This document shows positions 1 to 7,895 of a stretch of 64,000 nucleotides of DNA, one piece after another (within the stretch, counting starts at the first letter, position 1; each line of letters opens with the position of its first letter). Both the position numbers and the translations under genes were made by a program. Origin of the DNA: Humibacter sp. RRB41 (GTDB taxonomy: Bacteria; Actinomycetota; Actinomycetes; Actinomycetales; Microbacteriaceae); the NCBI RefSeq assembly GCF_022761015.1, contig NZ_JAKWJQ010000001.1, positions 620,001 to 684,000 on the forward strand, read 5' to 3'. The notes under the pieces are model-generated. The model was not told the origin of the DNA. It did not search any database and worked only from the letters and a program-made list of their open reading frames with translations.

Positions 1-109
1 CCAGGAACCACAGAGCGGCGATGTCACCGGTCGCGTCCGACAACGGGGACCGTTGACTCCGTTTCCCGGCGGGCGGGGAGGACGCACGGGATCTTGCCAT
101 GACGCCCAT
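1..109 (-). CDS. Possible partial HxlR-type regulator (5' end only)
   Basis: A frame on the minus strand is open from ATG codons at 107-109 or 98-100 to the window edge (about 36 residues). It contains KRSQRSPLSD followed by GDIAALWFL. HxlR regulators often begin with a KRS..CP.....GD.W.LLIL pattern, and they are commonly divergent from NAD(P)H oxidoreductases such as the gene at 209. The conserved Cys and Trp are absent, and a short open frame is not surprising at this GC content. This is a weak call that needs the sequence to the left. Confidence 0.22.
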   Translation of the reverse strand, partial: MGVMARSRASSPPAGKRSQRSPLSDATGDIAALWFL

Positions 110-121
110 CCTACATTTCGT

Positions 122-164
122 TTGACAGGCGACGGTTGCATATGCAACGGTTGTTTGATCAACC
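122..164 (+). promoter_or_regulatory. Putative promoter and operator palindromes before the oxidoreductase
   Basis: A TTGACA hexamer at 122-127 is followed by a perfect 14-bp palindrome, GTTGCATATGCAAC (135-148), and directly by a second inverted repeat with GGTTG/CAACC arms around TTGATCAA (149-164). The palindromes lie where RNA polymerase would bind, which suits a dimeric repressor. No convincing -10 hexamer sits at the optimal distance, so the promoter itself is less certain than the palindromes. Confidence 0.4.
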
Positions 165-208
165 AAATCCAAACCGACGTACGCGTCATAGGAGATCAAG
201 GAGTCACG

Positions 209-880
209 ATGCGCATCCTCGTCGTTCTCGACCACCCGTACACGGTCGATTCCGCTGACAACGTGCCACACAGGCGGAGCTTCACCGCGGCCGTCACCGA
301 GGCCGCGATCCGCGGTGCACGATCTGCAGGGCACGAGGTCGATCTGATCGACCTCAGCGCCGATGGGTTCGACCCCCGCATGTCGGCGGACGATCTCACA
401 GAGTGGCGACTGCGAACGCAGAGCGATCCACAGGTGCTGGACTACCAGCGGCGTGTGCTGGAGGCTGAGCAACTCGTGTTCGCATTCCCGATCTGGTGGG
501 AGGCGATGCCTGCTGCAACCAAAGGATTCCTGGATCGCGTGCTGGCCGAGGGCGTGCTCTACGAAGAACTCGAGGGAGCGAAAGGCAACCCCTTCCGATC
601 ATTGATGCCAAGGCTGAACGGCGTGACCCTGCTGACCGTGATGACGACTCCGACTGCGGCATACCGATGGTGGTTCGGCGACCCCGTGACCAAGGTGATG
701 TTCAAAGGAGCCTTCGGCAAAATCGGCGTCAAGAACCTGCGCTGGCGCAACTACGACCGTGTCGAGCATCGCACGCCGCTCCAGCGACAGCGGATGATCG
801 ACGCCACCGAACAGTACTTCTCGCGCTTGTCAGTTGCGAAGCCGCCGAAAAGAGCGGGCGCCACGGCCTCTCTATCCTGA
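209..880 (+). CDS. NAD(P)H-dependent oxidoreductase, flavodoxin-like fold (MdaB/NQO1 type)
   Basis: A 223-residue cytoplasmic flavoprotein of the Flavodoxin_2 group, which reduces quinones or related electrophiles by two electrons using NAD(P)H and FAD/FMN. The N-terminus MRILVVLDHP is the first beta strand and flavin-phosphate loop. FPIWWEAMPAATKGFLDRV (residues 93 onward) is the family signature FP.WW..MPA..KG..DRV. The start at 209 is chosen because GGAGATCAAGGAG (191-203) is a good ribosome binding site; the frame is open to 53 but that stretch has no family similarity. The upstream palindromes suggest repression that is relieved by an electrophile or redox signal. The physiological substrate is unknown. 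Confidence 0.85.
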   Translation: MRILVVLDHPYTVDSADNVPHRRSFTAAVTEAAIRGARSAGHEVDLIDLSADGFDPRMSADDLTEWRLRTQSDPQVLDYQRRVLEAEQLVFAFPIWWEAMPAATKGFLDRVLAEGVLYEELEGAKGNPFRSLMPRLNGVTLLTVMTTPTAAYRWWFGDPVTKVMFKGAFGKIGVKNLRWRNYDRVEHRTPLQRQRMIDATEQYFSRLSVAKPPKRAGATASLS

Positions 881-883
881 CGT

Positions 884-1606
884 TCAGGCCGCGTTCCGAC
901 TGCTCTCGCTCCGATCGCGTGGGACATCGCGGCGGTCGTGCGGCAGCAGAAATCCGGCGACGATCAGCCAGAGCAGTCCGGCGAAACGGCCGATCGGCAG
1001 CCCGATGCTCGCCGGCGGCCAGATCAGGGCGAAGAACGACAACTCCGAGATCACCGCGATCACCAGGCCGACCCACGCGAACCAGCGAGGTGTGAGCCGC
1101 AGGATCAGCGAGGGAACGGCCGCTCCCGCGATCAGCAAGCCGATGCCGCCGACGAATCCGATGCCGCCGAGGGCATAGGTGATGTAGGCGAACGCGTGCA
1201 CGAGCGCGGGGCTCATGCCGCTGATCGACTGGCCGAGCACCCAGCCGATGAGGCCGGAGGCGCCGAGGAAGACGCTTGCGGCGATGCCGCCGTAGTACCC
1301 GATGGCGGGACCCGGAACGCGCGCGCCGAGACGGAGCATGCGGGCGTAGGTGGTCGCGGCGTAGATGCCGAGTGGCACCGATGCCCCGAACGTGAAGAAC
1401 CCGCCGATCGTGGCGGCGGCGGGGTTGTGCGCATAGTAGGCGGCGACATCCGCGGTGCTGCCGAGCGGCGAGGGCACTGCACTCCCTGCGATGGCGGCGC
1501 TGATCGCGATGCCCGCGAGCGTGAGCACCGTCGCGACGACGGCGACGATACCCGCGTTAGGTCCATCCGGGCGGCGCACCGTGTGAGTCGTGGTGGGCGA
1601 TGTCAT
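884..1606 (-). CDS. Polytopic membrane protein of unknown function
   Basis: A 240-residue protein with about six hydrophobic segments, a short polar N-terminus (TTTHTVRRPDGPN) and a basic C-terminus (HDRRDVPRDRSESSRNAA). The organisation resembles DUF4386-like integral membrane proteins, but I see no motif that assigns a function. It is transcribed divergently from the MarR gene at 1688, across an 81-bp gap with an inverted repeat, so it is the likely target of that regulator. Its stop lies 4 bp from the convergent oxidoreductase stop. Confidence 0.75.
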   Translation of the reverse strand: MTSPTTTHTVRRPDGPNAGIVAVVATVLTLAGIAISAAIAGSAVPSPLGSTADVAAYYAHNPAAATIGGFFTFGASVPLGIYAATTYARMLRLGARVPGPAIGYYGGIAASVFLGASGLIGWVLGQSISGMSPALVHAFAYITYALGGIGFVGGIGLLIAGAAVPSLILRLTPRWFAWVGLVIAVISELSFFALIWPPASIGLPIGRFAGLLWLIVAGFLLPHDRRDVPRDRSESSRNAA

Positions 1607-1640
1607 GGTCTCGCTCCTTCTTCAATTCGTTACAACACGC

Positions 1641-1681
1641 AATGATTACATCACAGAATCATTCTGTCAACGCTGTATTCT
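1641..1681. promoter_or_regulatory. Inverted repeats and -10 box between divergent genes (putative MarR operator)
   Basis: CAGAATCATTCTG (1654-1666) is a perfect 6-bp inverted repeat around one base. It overlaps a wider repeat, AATGATT (1641-1647) and AATCATT (1657-1663). MarR dimers typically bind such short palindromes in the promoter they share with a divergent gene. A TATTCT box (1676-1681) ends 6 bases before the GTG at 1688, consistent with a leaderless marR-type transcript. Confidence 0.5.
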
Positions 1682-1687
1682 GGATGA

Positions 1688-2173
1688 GTGCCAACACATC
1701 GACCCGCTCGCATCGGCTTTCTGCTCAGCCAACTCGGCGCCCACGCGTCGCGACGCTTCGACGAGCGCGTCGCCGAGGTGGGGCTCACGGCGCAGCAGGC
1801 GGGCGTGCTGCGCATCCTCGGCCGGCAGCCAGGCGTCAGCCAGCGCGACCTCGCCGATCGACTGGGACTGGTGCAGAGCCGCATGGTCGCGCTCATCGAT
1901 GGGCTCGAGCACGCCGGCCTCGTTGCGCGCACCCGCAGCGAGGCCGATCGCCGCAGCTATGAACTGACGCTCACGCATGCCGGCGGTGCCAAGCTGCGCG
2001 AGCTGCGGGGCATCGCCGAAGTGCACGAGGCGGAGCTTGCCGGATCGCTCGCGACGCCCCAACGCGACGAACTCTTCGTTCTGCTGAGTGACCTCGCGAC
2101 ATCCCTCGGCGTCGATGCCGAGGTGCACGAGGGGTATCGCGCGGCGCAGGGCGGCGAGACGTCGGGCCGCTGA
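1688..2173 (+). CDS. MarR family transcriptional regulator
   Basis: A 161-residue winged-helix regulator. The recognition region QRDLADRLGLVQSRMVALID (about residues 56-75) is the MarR DNA-binding helix-turn-helix, followed by the wing LEHAGLVARTRSEADRRSYE with the family's DRR motif. Start GTG at 1688 is supported by the TATTCT box just upstream. The divergent membrane protein gene and the palindrome between them suggest autoregulation and control of that neighbour. The ligand is unknown. Confidence 0.9.
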   Translation: MPTHRPARIGFLLSQLGAHASRRFDERVAEVGLTAQQAGVLRILGRQPGVSQRDLADRLGLVQSRMVALIDGLEHAGLVARTRSEADRRSYELTLTHAGGAKLRELRGIAEVHEAELAGSLATPQRDELFVLLSDLATSLGVDAEVHEGYRAAQGGETSGR

Positions 2174-2243
2174 CGTCACCCGACTCCGACGAGGCGCGCC
2201 GGAGGTGGATGCATCCGCGCGGAAAGCGCGGCATGCTGGCTTC

Positions 2244-2702
2244 ATGACCGACACAACGCAGCCAGCAGCCGACACCACCGCTCAGACCTCCGGTCCTCGA
2301 ATCGTCGTCGGGGTCGACGGTTCCGATCCGTCGTTGGATGCCTTGCGCCAAGCCGCCAAGTACGCCCCGCTCCTGGGTGCGAGCATCGAGGCCGTCACGA
2401 CGTGGAGCTATCCCGTGTCGGTCGGGCCGTATGCGATGGGCGACGGTCCGACGTTCGAGGATCTGGCGAAGGAGACGCTGGAGCACTCGATCGCGGATGC
2501 CTATGGAGCCGACGTTCCGTCGAACCTGTCCTCGCTGGTCGCGTTCGGACATCCTGCTCAAGTGCTCATCGAGCGCAGCGAGGGTGCAGAGTTGCTCGTT
2601 CTGGGCTCGCGTGGACGCGGCGGGTTCGCGGGCCTGCTTCTCGGATCAGTCAGCTCCGAGTGCGCTTCGCACGCGAAGTGCCCGGTGCTGATCGTGCGCT
2701 GA
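2244..2702 (+). CDS. Universal stress protein, UspA family (copy 1)
   Basis: A 152-residue single-domain UspA protein. IVVGVDGSDPSLDALRQAA is the first strand with the nucleotide-contacting Asp. GSRGRGGFAGLLLGSVS near the C-terminus is the G-x2-G-x9-G-S ATP-binding motif, so an ATP-binding Usp is expected. The ATG at 2244 fits the family start; the longer open frame upstream does not. A CATGCT box lies 7 bases before this ATG and is conserved before the second copy, suggesting leaderless translation. It is a tandem duplicate of the next gene, upstream sequence included. Confidence 0.92.
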   Translation: MTDTTQPAADTTAQTSGPRIVVGVDGSDPSLDALRQAAKYAPLLGASIEAVTTWSYPVSVGPYAMGDGPTFEDLAKETLEHSIADAYGADVPSNLSSLVAFGHPAQVLIERSEGAELLVLGSRGRGGFAGLLLGSVSSECASHAKCPVLIVR

Positions 2703-2784
2703 GCGCGGAATCCGGCCGCGTCGCAGCATCCGCCGACCCGTGTCACAGGGCGGGTCGCTCGCGAGAGCGGGCCATGCTGGGGTC

Positions 2785-3240
2785 ATGACCGACACGAACC
2801 AGCCTGAAGCCGATGCAGCCGAGCAGCCGATCCTCCCCAGAATCATCGTCGGGGTGGATGGGTCGGATCCCTCGTTGCAGGCGCTGCGCGAAGCGGCCAG
2901 GTTTGCTCGGCTGTTGGGTGCGGGCATCGAGGCGATCGCCACATGGACCTATCCCGTGTCGCCAGGACCGTACACCGACGCCGAGCAGCCGCTCGAACAG
3001 CTCGCGAAGGAGACACTCGGTCAGGCGCTCGTGGATGCCTACGGCGAGGATCGCCCGCACAACCTGACCGCAGAGGTCGAGTACGGTCAGGCGGCGCACG
3101 TGCTCGTGCAGCGCAGCGAAGGTGCGGAGATGCTGATCGTCGGCTCTCGCGGGCGAGGCGGATTCGCCGGCCTGCTTCTCGGGTCGGTCAGCTCGGCCTG
3201 CGCCGCGCACGCTAAGTGTCCGGTGCTGATCGTCCGGTGA
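2785..3240 (+). CDS. Universal stress protein, UspA family (copy 2)
   Basis: A 151-residue paralogue of the gene at 2244, sharing MTDT.QP at the start, the IVGVDGSDPSL motif and the ATP-binding GSRGRGGFAGLLLGSVS. The 82-bp spacer repeats the context GCTGG..TCATGACCGACAC seen before copy 1. The duplication therefore included the promoter, and the two genes may be expressed independently. Divergence is concentrated in the middle of the protein (for instance PYTDAEQPLEQL against PYAMGDGPTFEDL). No effector domain is fused. Confidence 0.92.
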   Translation: MTDTNQPEADAAEQPILPRIIVGVDGSDPSLQALREAARFARLLGAGIEAIATWTYPVSPGPYTDAEQPLEQLAKETLGQALVDAYGEDRPHNLTAEVEYGQAAHVLVQRSEGAEMLIVGSRGRGGFAGLLLGSVSSACAAHAKCPVLIVR

Positions 3241-3294
3241 GGTGCTCGCCGCCGCGTCGGGTGGGCCGTGGCCCGTGGCGCTAGATTGGCCGAC

Positions 3295-4368
3295 ATGCCG
3301 GCTCGGGTGACCATCAAGGACGTCGCGCTCGCGGCCGGGGTCAGCAAAGGGGCGGCATCCAACGCGCTCAACGATCGGCCAGGTGTCTCTGAGACGACCC
3401 GCCAGCGGGTCAAAGACGCGGCCGAGCGACTCGGATGGTCACCCAACCGGCTTGCGCAGGCGCTGTCGGGGTCGCGGGGTGATTCGGTCGGATGGGCGAT
3501 CGTGCGTACCGCCAAGACCCCCGCGATCGATCCGTATTTCACCGAGCTGTTCTCGGGCATCGAACTGGAACTCGAGACCACGGACCTCTCGCTCGTCACC
3601 AAGCTCGTCGCCGATCGTGAGGCGGAGGCCGTGCTCTACCGGCGCTGGGCATCCGAGCGGCGCGTGGCCGGGGTGCTCATCTCCGACATCGATGTCGACG
3701 AGCCACGGTTCGAGCAACTCCGCGAACTCGAGACGCCGTTCGTGGCCTTTCGGAGCACGACCGCGGCCGAAGGCGCCATGCCAGCGGAGTTGCGCGTGAC
3801 GTCGGTGCCCGAGGGGTTGCAGGTTCCGACGGTGTGGTTCCAGGAGCTCACGACGGTCGCGACTCTGCTCGATCACGCGCGCACCTTCGGCCATCGTCGC
3901 ATCGCGTGGGTGAGCGGCGACCCGTCGAAGGCGGCCGTCGTGCTGCGGGAGCGGGCCGTCGACAGGTGGTCCGGAGACAACGGCGTCGCCGTGCGAACCG
4001 TGTACACGGACTACAGCCCGAGTGCCGGTGCGCAGCGCGCCGTGGAGCTTCTGCGCTCGGACTCCCCGCCGACGTTCATCGTCTTCGACAGCGACATCAT
4101 GGCGCTCGCCGGCCTGTCGGCCCTCAACGCCTCGGGCTATGGCGTGCCGCGTGACGTCTCCGTCGCGTCGTTCATCGATTCGACGCTCTGCGAGGTGGCG
4201 CTTCCGCCAGTCACGGCACTGGCACATCCGGTCGTCGAATACGGCAGGGCCTTCACCCGTCGGTTGATCCAGCAGATCGGCGACGGCACGGGCACGGATG
4301 CCTGGCTCGAGCCGCCCACGCTGGTGAAGCGCGCGAGCGTGGGCCCGGCGCCCGCGCCCGCGCGGTAG
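3295..4368 (+). CDS. LacI family transcriptional regulator
   Basis: A 357-residue repressor. Residues about 4-50 (VTIKDVALAAGVSKGAASNALNDRPGVS) form the LacI helix-turn-helix and hinge start; the rest is a periplasmic-binding-like sugar-sensing domain with FIVFDSDIMALAGLSAL and DVSVASFID typical of the C-terminal subdomain. ATG 3295 is preferred because a TAGATT box at 3282-3287 places the transcription start at or next to it. The AACCGGTT pair directly downstream has the CG-centred form of LacI-family operators, so this protein probably controls the binding-protein and GMC genes. The inducer is likely a sugar or glycoside. Confidence 0.93.
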   Translation: MPARVTIKDVALAAGVSKGAASNALNDRPGVSETTRQRVKDAAERLGWSPNRLAQALSGSRGDSVGWAIVRTAKTPAIDPYFTELFSGIELELETTDLSLVTKLVADREAEAVLYRRWASERRVAGVLISDIDVDEPRFEQLRELETPFVAFRSTTAAEGAMPAELRVTSVPEGLQVPTVWFQELTTVATLLDHARTFGHRRIAWVSGDPSKAAVVLRERAVDRWSGDNGVAVRTVYTDYSPSAGAQRAVELLRSDSPPTFIVFDSDIMALAGLSALNASGYGVPRDVSVASFIDSTLCEVALPPVTALAHPVVEYGRAFTRRLIQQIGDGTGTDAWLEPPTLVKRASVGPAPAPAR

Positions 4369-4377
4369 CGGTCAGTG

Positions 4378-4418
4378 AACCGGTTCTGCCCTTGACTACT
4401 AAACCGGTTCTGTAATAC
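4378..4418 (+). promoter_or_regulatory. Promoter with two AACCGGTT LacI-type operators
   Basis: The 11-mer AACCGGTTCTG occurs at 4378-4388 and again at 4402-4412, each with the palindrome AACCGGTT. Between them is TTGACT (4392-4397), and TAATAC follows at 4413-4418 with a 15-bp spacer. Operators that bracket the -35 and abut the -10 would block polymerase. The 24-bp spacing puts them on roughly the same helical face. The site lies just after the LacI gene and before the sugar-binding lipoprotein. Confidence 0.7.
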
Positions 4419-4526
4419 CGTCGGCCGAGTCCGGCAAGGTCGTTCATGGGCGGCAGCGGGAGGCAGGACGGCAGCACCGACGTCACATTCAAGCGCGAGA
4501 CATCGCCTCAAACGAAGGAGTTTGAC

Positions 4527-5840
4527 ATGCAGACCGGCGCATCCAGCAGCGTGAGCAGACGAGGGTTCCTGGCGGGCAGCGCCGCCGTGGCAGTGAGCCT
4601 CGGGCTGAGCGCGTGCGCGGCATCCGGGAGCGGATCCTCCAGCACCGGGGGCCCCATCACGTTCTGGGACATGGTGTGGGGAACGGGCACGACCTACACC
4701 GCCAAGGCGCGTTCCATCGTGAACGGTTACCAGCCGAAGGGCCGCGACCGGGGAATCAAGTACCAGTCGATTCCGTGGGCGAACTGGAACCAGACGTTCA
4801 CGTCGGCGGCGGCGTCGAAGACCACTCCGGCCGTCGCATCCGGTGCCGCGTTCCTGCCGTTCTACTTCTTGGAGCAGGGCTCGGTGGTTGCCGCCGACGA
4901 CCTGGTCAAGACGCTCGACAAGAACGGCGCGAACGACTTTCTTCCCGGCCTGCTCCAGCAGATGAAGACCAGCAAGGGCTACGCGGCGCTGCCGTGGTCG
5001 ATGGATCTTCGTGTGCTCTGGGTGCGCAAGTCGCTGCTCGAGAAAGCGGGCGCGGACTTCCCCACCGACTGGGATTCCTTCATCAGGGCAGGCGAGGCCC
5101 TGCAGAAGAAGGGGCAAGTCGGCCTCGGCCTCGCCGCCGGGAGCACCACGACGGATGCCCAGCACACGGTGTCCGCGTTGATGATCAACAACGGCGGCGG
5201 CATGTTCGACGAGAACGGCAACCTCGACTGCGTGACAGACCGCAACATCGAGACGCTGGATTTTCTGAACGAGTGCGTGAAGAAGGGCATCATCGACCCG
5301 CCCTCGCTCAGCTACACGAACACCAACCTCGCGACCGACTGGACGGACGGCCACGTGGCGATGGGCTTCAACCAGACCGGGCTCGACAAGACCTTCCGCC
5401 CGGATCAGCAGTCGGACCTCGAAGTGATCGCCCCCTTGAAGGGACCGCACGGCGACACTGGAACCGTGTATTACATCAACCCGTTGATGATGTTCGACAC
5501 GAGTCCGTCGCAGGAGTCGTCGGAGGCCTTTCTCGCCTGGTACCTCGACCAGATCCACCTGTTCTGGACCAGCGGCGTCGAGACCGACCTGCCGGTGAAG
5601 AAGAGCATCACGAAGCTGCCGGTGATCCAGAACAACAAGAACCTCGTGAAGTCGGTGAACGAGTGGCAGCCGATCGGCAAGACCATCGGTGCTCGCACCG
5701 ATCACGCCTTCGCCGCACTGAACACCGTGGACGGCGGCACTGCCAGCGCCACGTTCGTGCAACGCATCGTACAGGGGGAGCAGTCGTCCAAGCAGATTCT
5801 GCAGAACCTGCAGATGTCGCTCGAGAAAGTCATCAAGTAG
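4527..5840 (+). CDS. Extracellular sugar-binding lipoprotein (ABC family 1)
   Basis: A 437-residue solute-binding protein. The N-terminus has a twin-arginine-like SRRGFLAG (RR at 11-12), a hydrophobic stretch and the lipobox LSAC (Cys30), predicting a lipoprotein on the outer face of the membrane. The body resembles family-1 sugar-binding proteins (ITFWDMVWGTG, ALPWSMDLRVLWVRKSLLEKAG, VAMGFNQTGL). ATG 4527 follows GAAGGAG at 4515-4521 by 5 bases. No ABC permease or ATPase gene is present within the window, so its transporter must be encoded elsewhere or it serves another role. The LacI operators upstream make it sugar-regulated. Confidence 0.85.
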   Translation: MQTGASSSVSRRGFLAGSAAVAVSLGLSACAASGSGSSSTGGPITFWDMVWGTGTTYTAKARSIVNGYQPKGRDRGIKYQSIPWANWNQTFTSAAASKTTPAVASGAAFLPFYFLEQGSVVAADDLVKTLDKNGANDFLPGLLQQMKTSKGYAALPWSMDLRVLWVRKSLLEKAGADFPTDWDSFIRAGEALQKKGQVGLGLAAGSTTTDAQHTVSALMINNGGGMFDENGNLDCVTDRNIETLDFLNECVKKGIIDPPSLSYTNTNLATDWTDGHVAMGFNQTGLDKTFRPDQQSDLEVIAPLKGPHGDTGTVYYINPLMMFDTSPSQESSEAFLAWYLDQIHLFWTSGVETDLPVKKSITKLPVIQNNKNLVKSVNEWQPIGKTIGARTDHAFAALNTVDGGTASATFVQRIVQGEQSSKQILQNLQMSLEKVIK

Positions 5841-5843
5841 ATC

Positions 5844-7892
5844 GTGGACATCGAATCCGAATCCGAATCAGAAGCGGATGCCGTGCTCGGGCGCCCGGAG
5901 CTTGTTGCGCTCGTCGATCTGGTGGTGCCGGCCGATGACTGGCCGTCGGCGTCGCAGTCGGGTGCGCTGACCTTCCTCGCCCGGGCGCTCCACGACCGCC
6001 CCGAGTGGGCGGGTCGCATGCGGGAGCTCCTCGACGCGGATCGCCCGACCGAGCACGCCGAGTGGGAGTGGTTCGCCGAGCTGGTCAGCGGTGGCTTCTA
6101 CGCGGATGAAGCCAACGGCGGCAACGCGGATGCCCGCTCGTGGCGCATGGTGCAGTGGCGGCCCGAGCCGGTCGGCGGGTGGCCGGCTCTGGCATCCGAG
6201 CCTGATCGTGCCGGCGTGCTCATCACGCCGGCGACGCTGGGCGTTCTCTACGACGCCATCGTCGTCGGATCCGGAGCAGGCGGCGGCGTTCCCGCCGCCG
6301 AGCTGGCGAAGAGCGGGCGCCGCGTGCTGGTGGTCGAGGCCGGATCCTGGCCGACGACGGACCGGCTCGACTCGGACCACCTTCGGAATCCGCGTTCGGA
6401 CTGGGGCCTGCCGGTGTGGAGCGGACCGGACGACAGCACGCATCCGCGGGTGCTGAGCAACGACTCGGGCGATCACCTGATCGCTCCGTCCGACGCGGGT
6501 TGGGGCAACAACGCCTTCACGGTCGGCGGAGGCACGCGGGTGTACGGCGCCCAAGCGTGGCGTTTCTCGCCGATCGACTTCCACATGGCGACCACGTACG
6601 GAACTCCGGAGGGCAGCGCGCTCGCCGACTGGCCCTTCGGCTACGACGAGCTCGAGCCCTATTACCAGCGGGCGGAGTGGGAGATGGGTGTGAGCGGCCT
6701 CGGCGAGGCGACCCCGCACGCCGGCCACCGCTCGCGGCCGTACCCCATGCCTCCGCTACCGGGCGGGGTCGCCGACACCGTGCTCGGCCGGGGTGCAGCG
6801 GCCCTGGGCATCCCGACGCTGCCGCCGCCGCTGCTCATCAACTCGAAGCCGTACCTCGGCAGGGCCGCGTGTGCGCAGTGCGCGATGTGCGTCGGCTTCG
6901 CGTGCCCGGTCGACGCGAAGAACGGCAGCCAGAACACAACGCTCGCCGCCGCGTTCGACACCGGCAACTGCTCGATCATCGTCGAGACGTCGGTGCTGCG
7001 ACTGCTGACGGATGCCGTCGGCCAGGTGATCGGCGCGCGCGTCGCCGGCATGAGTGACGGCTCCGTCTGGACAGCCGACGTGTACGCCGATGACATCGTT
7101 CTCGCGGCGGGTGCGACGGAGACCGCGCGCCTCTTGCTGAACAGCACGAGCGAGCGCGAACCGAACGGCATCGGCAACAACGCCGATCAGGTCGGACGCC
7201 ACCTGCAGGCTCACCTCTACGGCGGCGCGACCGCCATCTTCGACGACGACGTCGTCGACCTGCTTGGCCCGGGGCCGTCGATCGCGACGACGCTGTACCA
7301 GCACGGCAACCCGGGCATCGTCGGCGGCGGGATGATCGCGAACGAGTTCGTCCCGACCCCGTCGAACACCTACCGCTACCTGGTGGCAGCCGGCTTGATC
7401 CCGTCGTACGGTGCCGAGTCGAAGGCCGGCATGCGCCGGCTGGCGAACCGGATGATGCGCATCATGGGGCCAATCCAAGAGGTCACGTCCCACGAGTCGC
7501 GAGTCAGCGTCGCGCCCGGGGTGACGGACAGATTCGGGATGCCGGTCGCCCGGCTGAGTGGAAGCAACCACGACGAGGACTACCGTGGCCGCGACTTCCT
7601 CACCGACCGTGCCGCAGAGTGGCTGCAGGCGTCCGGAGCCCGCTCCGTCGTTCCTCTCACTCGGGACCGCAGCCGCTGGGCGCCGAGCTCCGGCCAGCAC
7701 CAGGCGGGTACCTGCCGCATGGGCGACGACCCGGCACGAAGCGTTGTCGACCCCGTCGGCCGCGTCTGGGGCCACGACAACGTGCGCATCACGGATGCCT
7801 CGGTGCACGTGACCAACGGCGGCGTGAACCCGGTGCTCACCGTGATCGCGAACGCCTTCCGCACCATGGACAGGATGCTCGCCGGCAGGTAG
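5844..7892 (+). CDS. GMC oxidoreductase fused to a gluconate 2-dehydrogenase subunit 3-like domain
   Basis: A 682-residue flavoenzyme. Residues about 16-115 (LVALVDLVVPADDWPSA...) resemble gluconate 2-dehydrogenase subunit 3, normally a separate small chaperone or maturation subunit. From residue 137 comes the FAD-binding GSGAGGG (142-148), then the Cys-rich CAQCAMCVGFACP near 343-355 as in sugar and alcohol GMC dehydrogenases, and a C-terminal HQAGTCRMG and VTNGGVNPVLT block with the active-site region. It probably oxidises a sugar or glycoside with a membrane acceptor. No signal peptide is seen. The GTG at 5844 lies 3 bp after the lipoprotein stop. The start encodes ESESESE from a six-base repeat. 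The exact substrate is unknown. Confidence 0.82.
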   Translation: MDIESESESEADAVLGRPELVALVDLVVPADDWPSASQSGALTFLARALHDRPEWAGRMRELLDADRPTEHAEWEWFAELVSGGFYADEANGGNADARSWRMVQWRPEPVGGWPALASEPDRAGVLITPATLGVLYDAIVVGSGAGGGVPAAELAKSGRRVLVVEAGSWPTTDRLDSDHLRNPRSDWGLPVWSGPDDSTHPRVLSNDSGDHLIAPSDAGWGNNAFTVGGGTRVYGAQAWRFSPIDFHMATTYGTPEGSALADWPFGYDELEPYYQRAEWEMGVSGLGEATPHAGHRSRPYPMPPLPGGVADTVLGRGAAALGIPTLPPPLLINSKPYLGRAACAQCAMCVGFACPVDAKNGSQNTTLAAAFDTGNCSIIVETSVLRLLTDAVGQVIGARVAGMSDGSVWTADVYADDIVLAAGATETARLLLNSTSEREPNGIGNNADQVGRHLQAHLYGGATAIFDDDVVDLLGPGPSIATTLYQHGNPGIVGGGMIANEFVPTPSNTYRYLVAAGLIPSYGAESKAGMRRLANRMMRIMGPIQEVTSHESRVSVAPGVTDRFGMPVARLSGSNHDEDYRGRDFLTDRAAEWLQASGARSVVPLTRDRSRWAPSSGQHQAGTCRMGDDPARSVVDPVGRVWGHDNVRITDASVHVTNGGVNPVLTVIANAFRTMDRMLAGR

Positions 7893-7895
7893 CGC

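Noticed and set aside
4137-5762. A 541-codon minus-strand frame opposite the LacI and binding-protein genes
   Set aside because: Low-complexity antisense translation crossing the operator region; no similarity.
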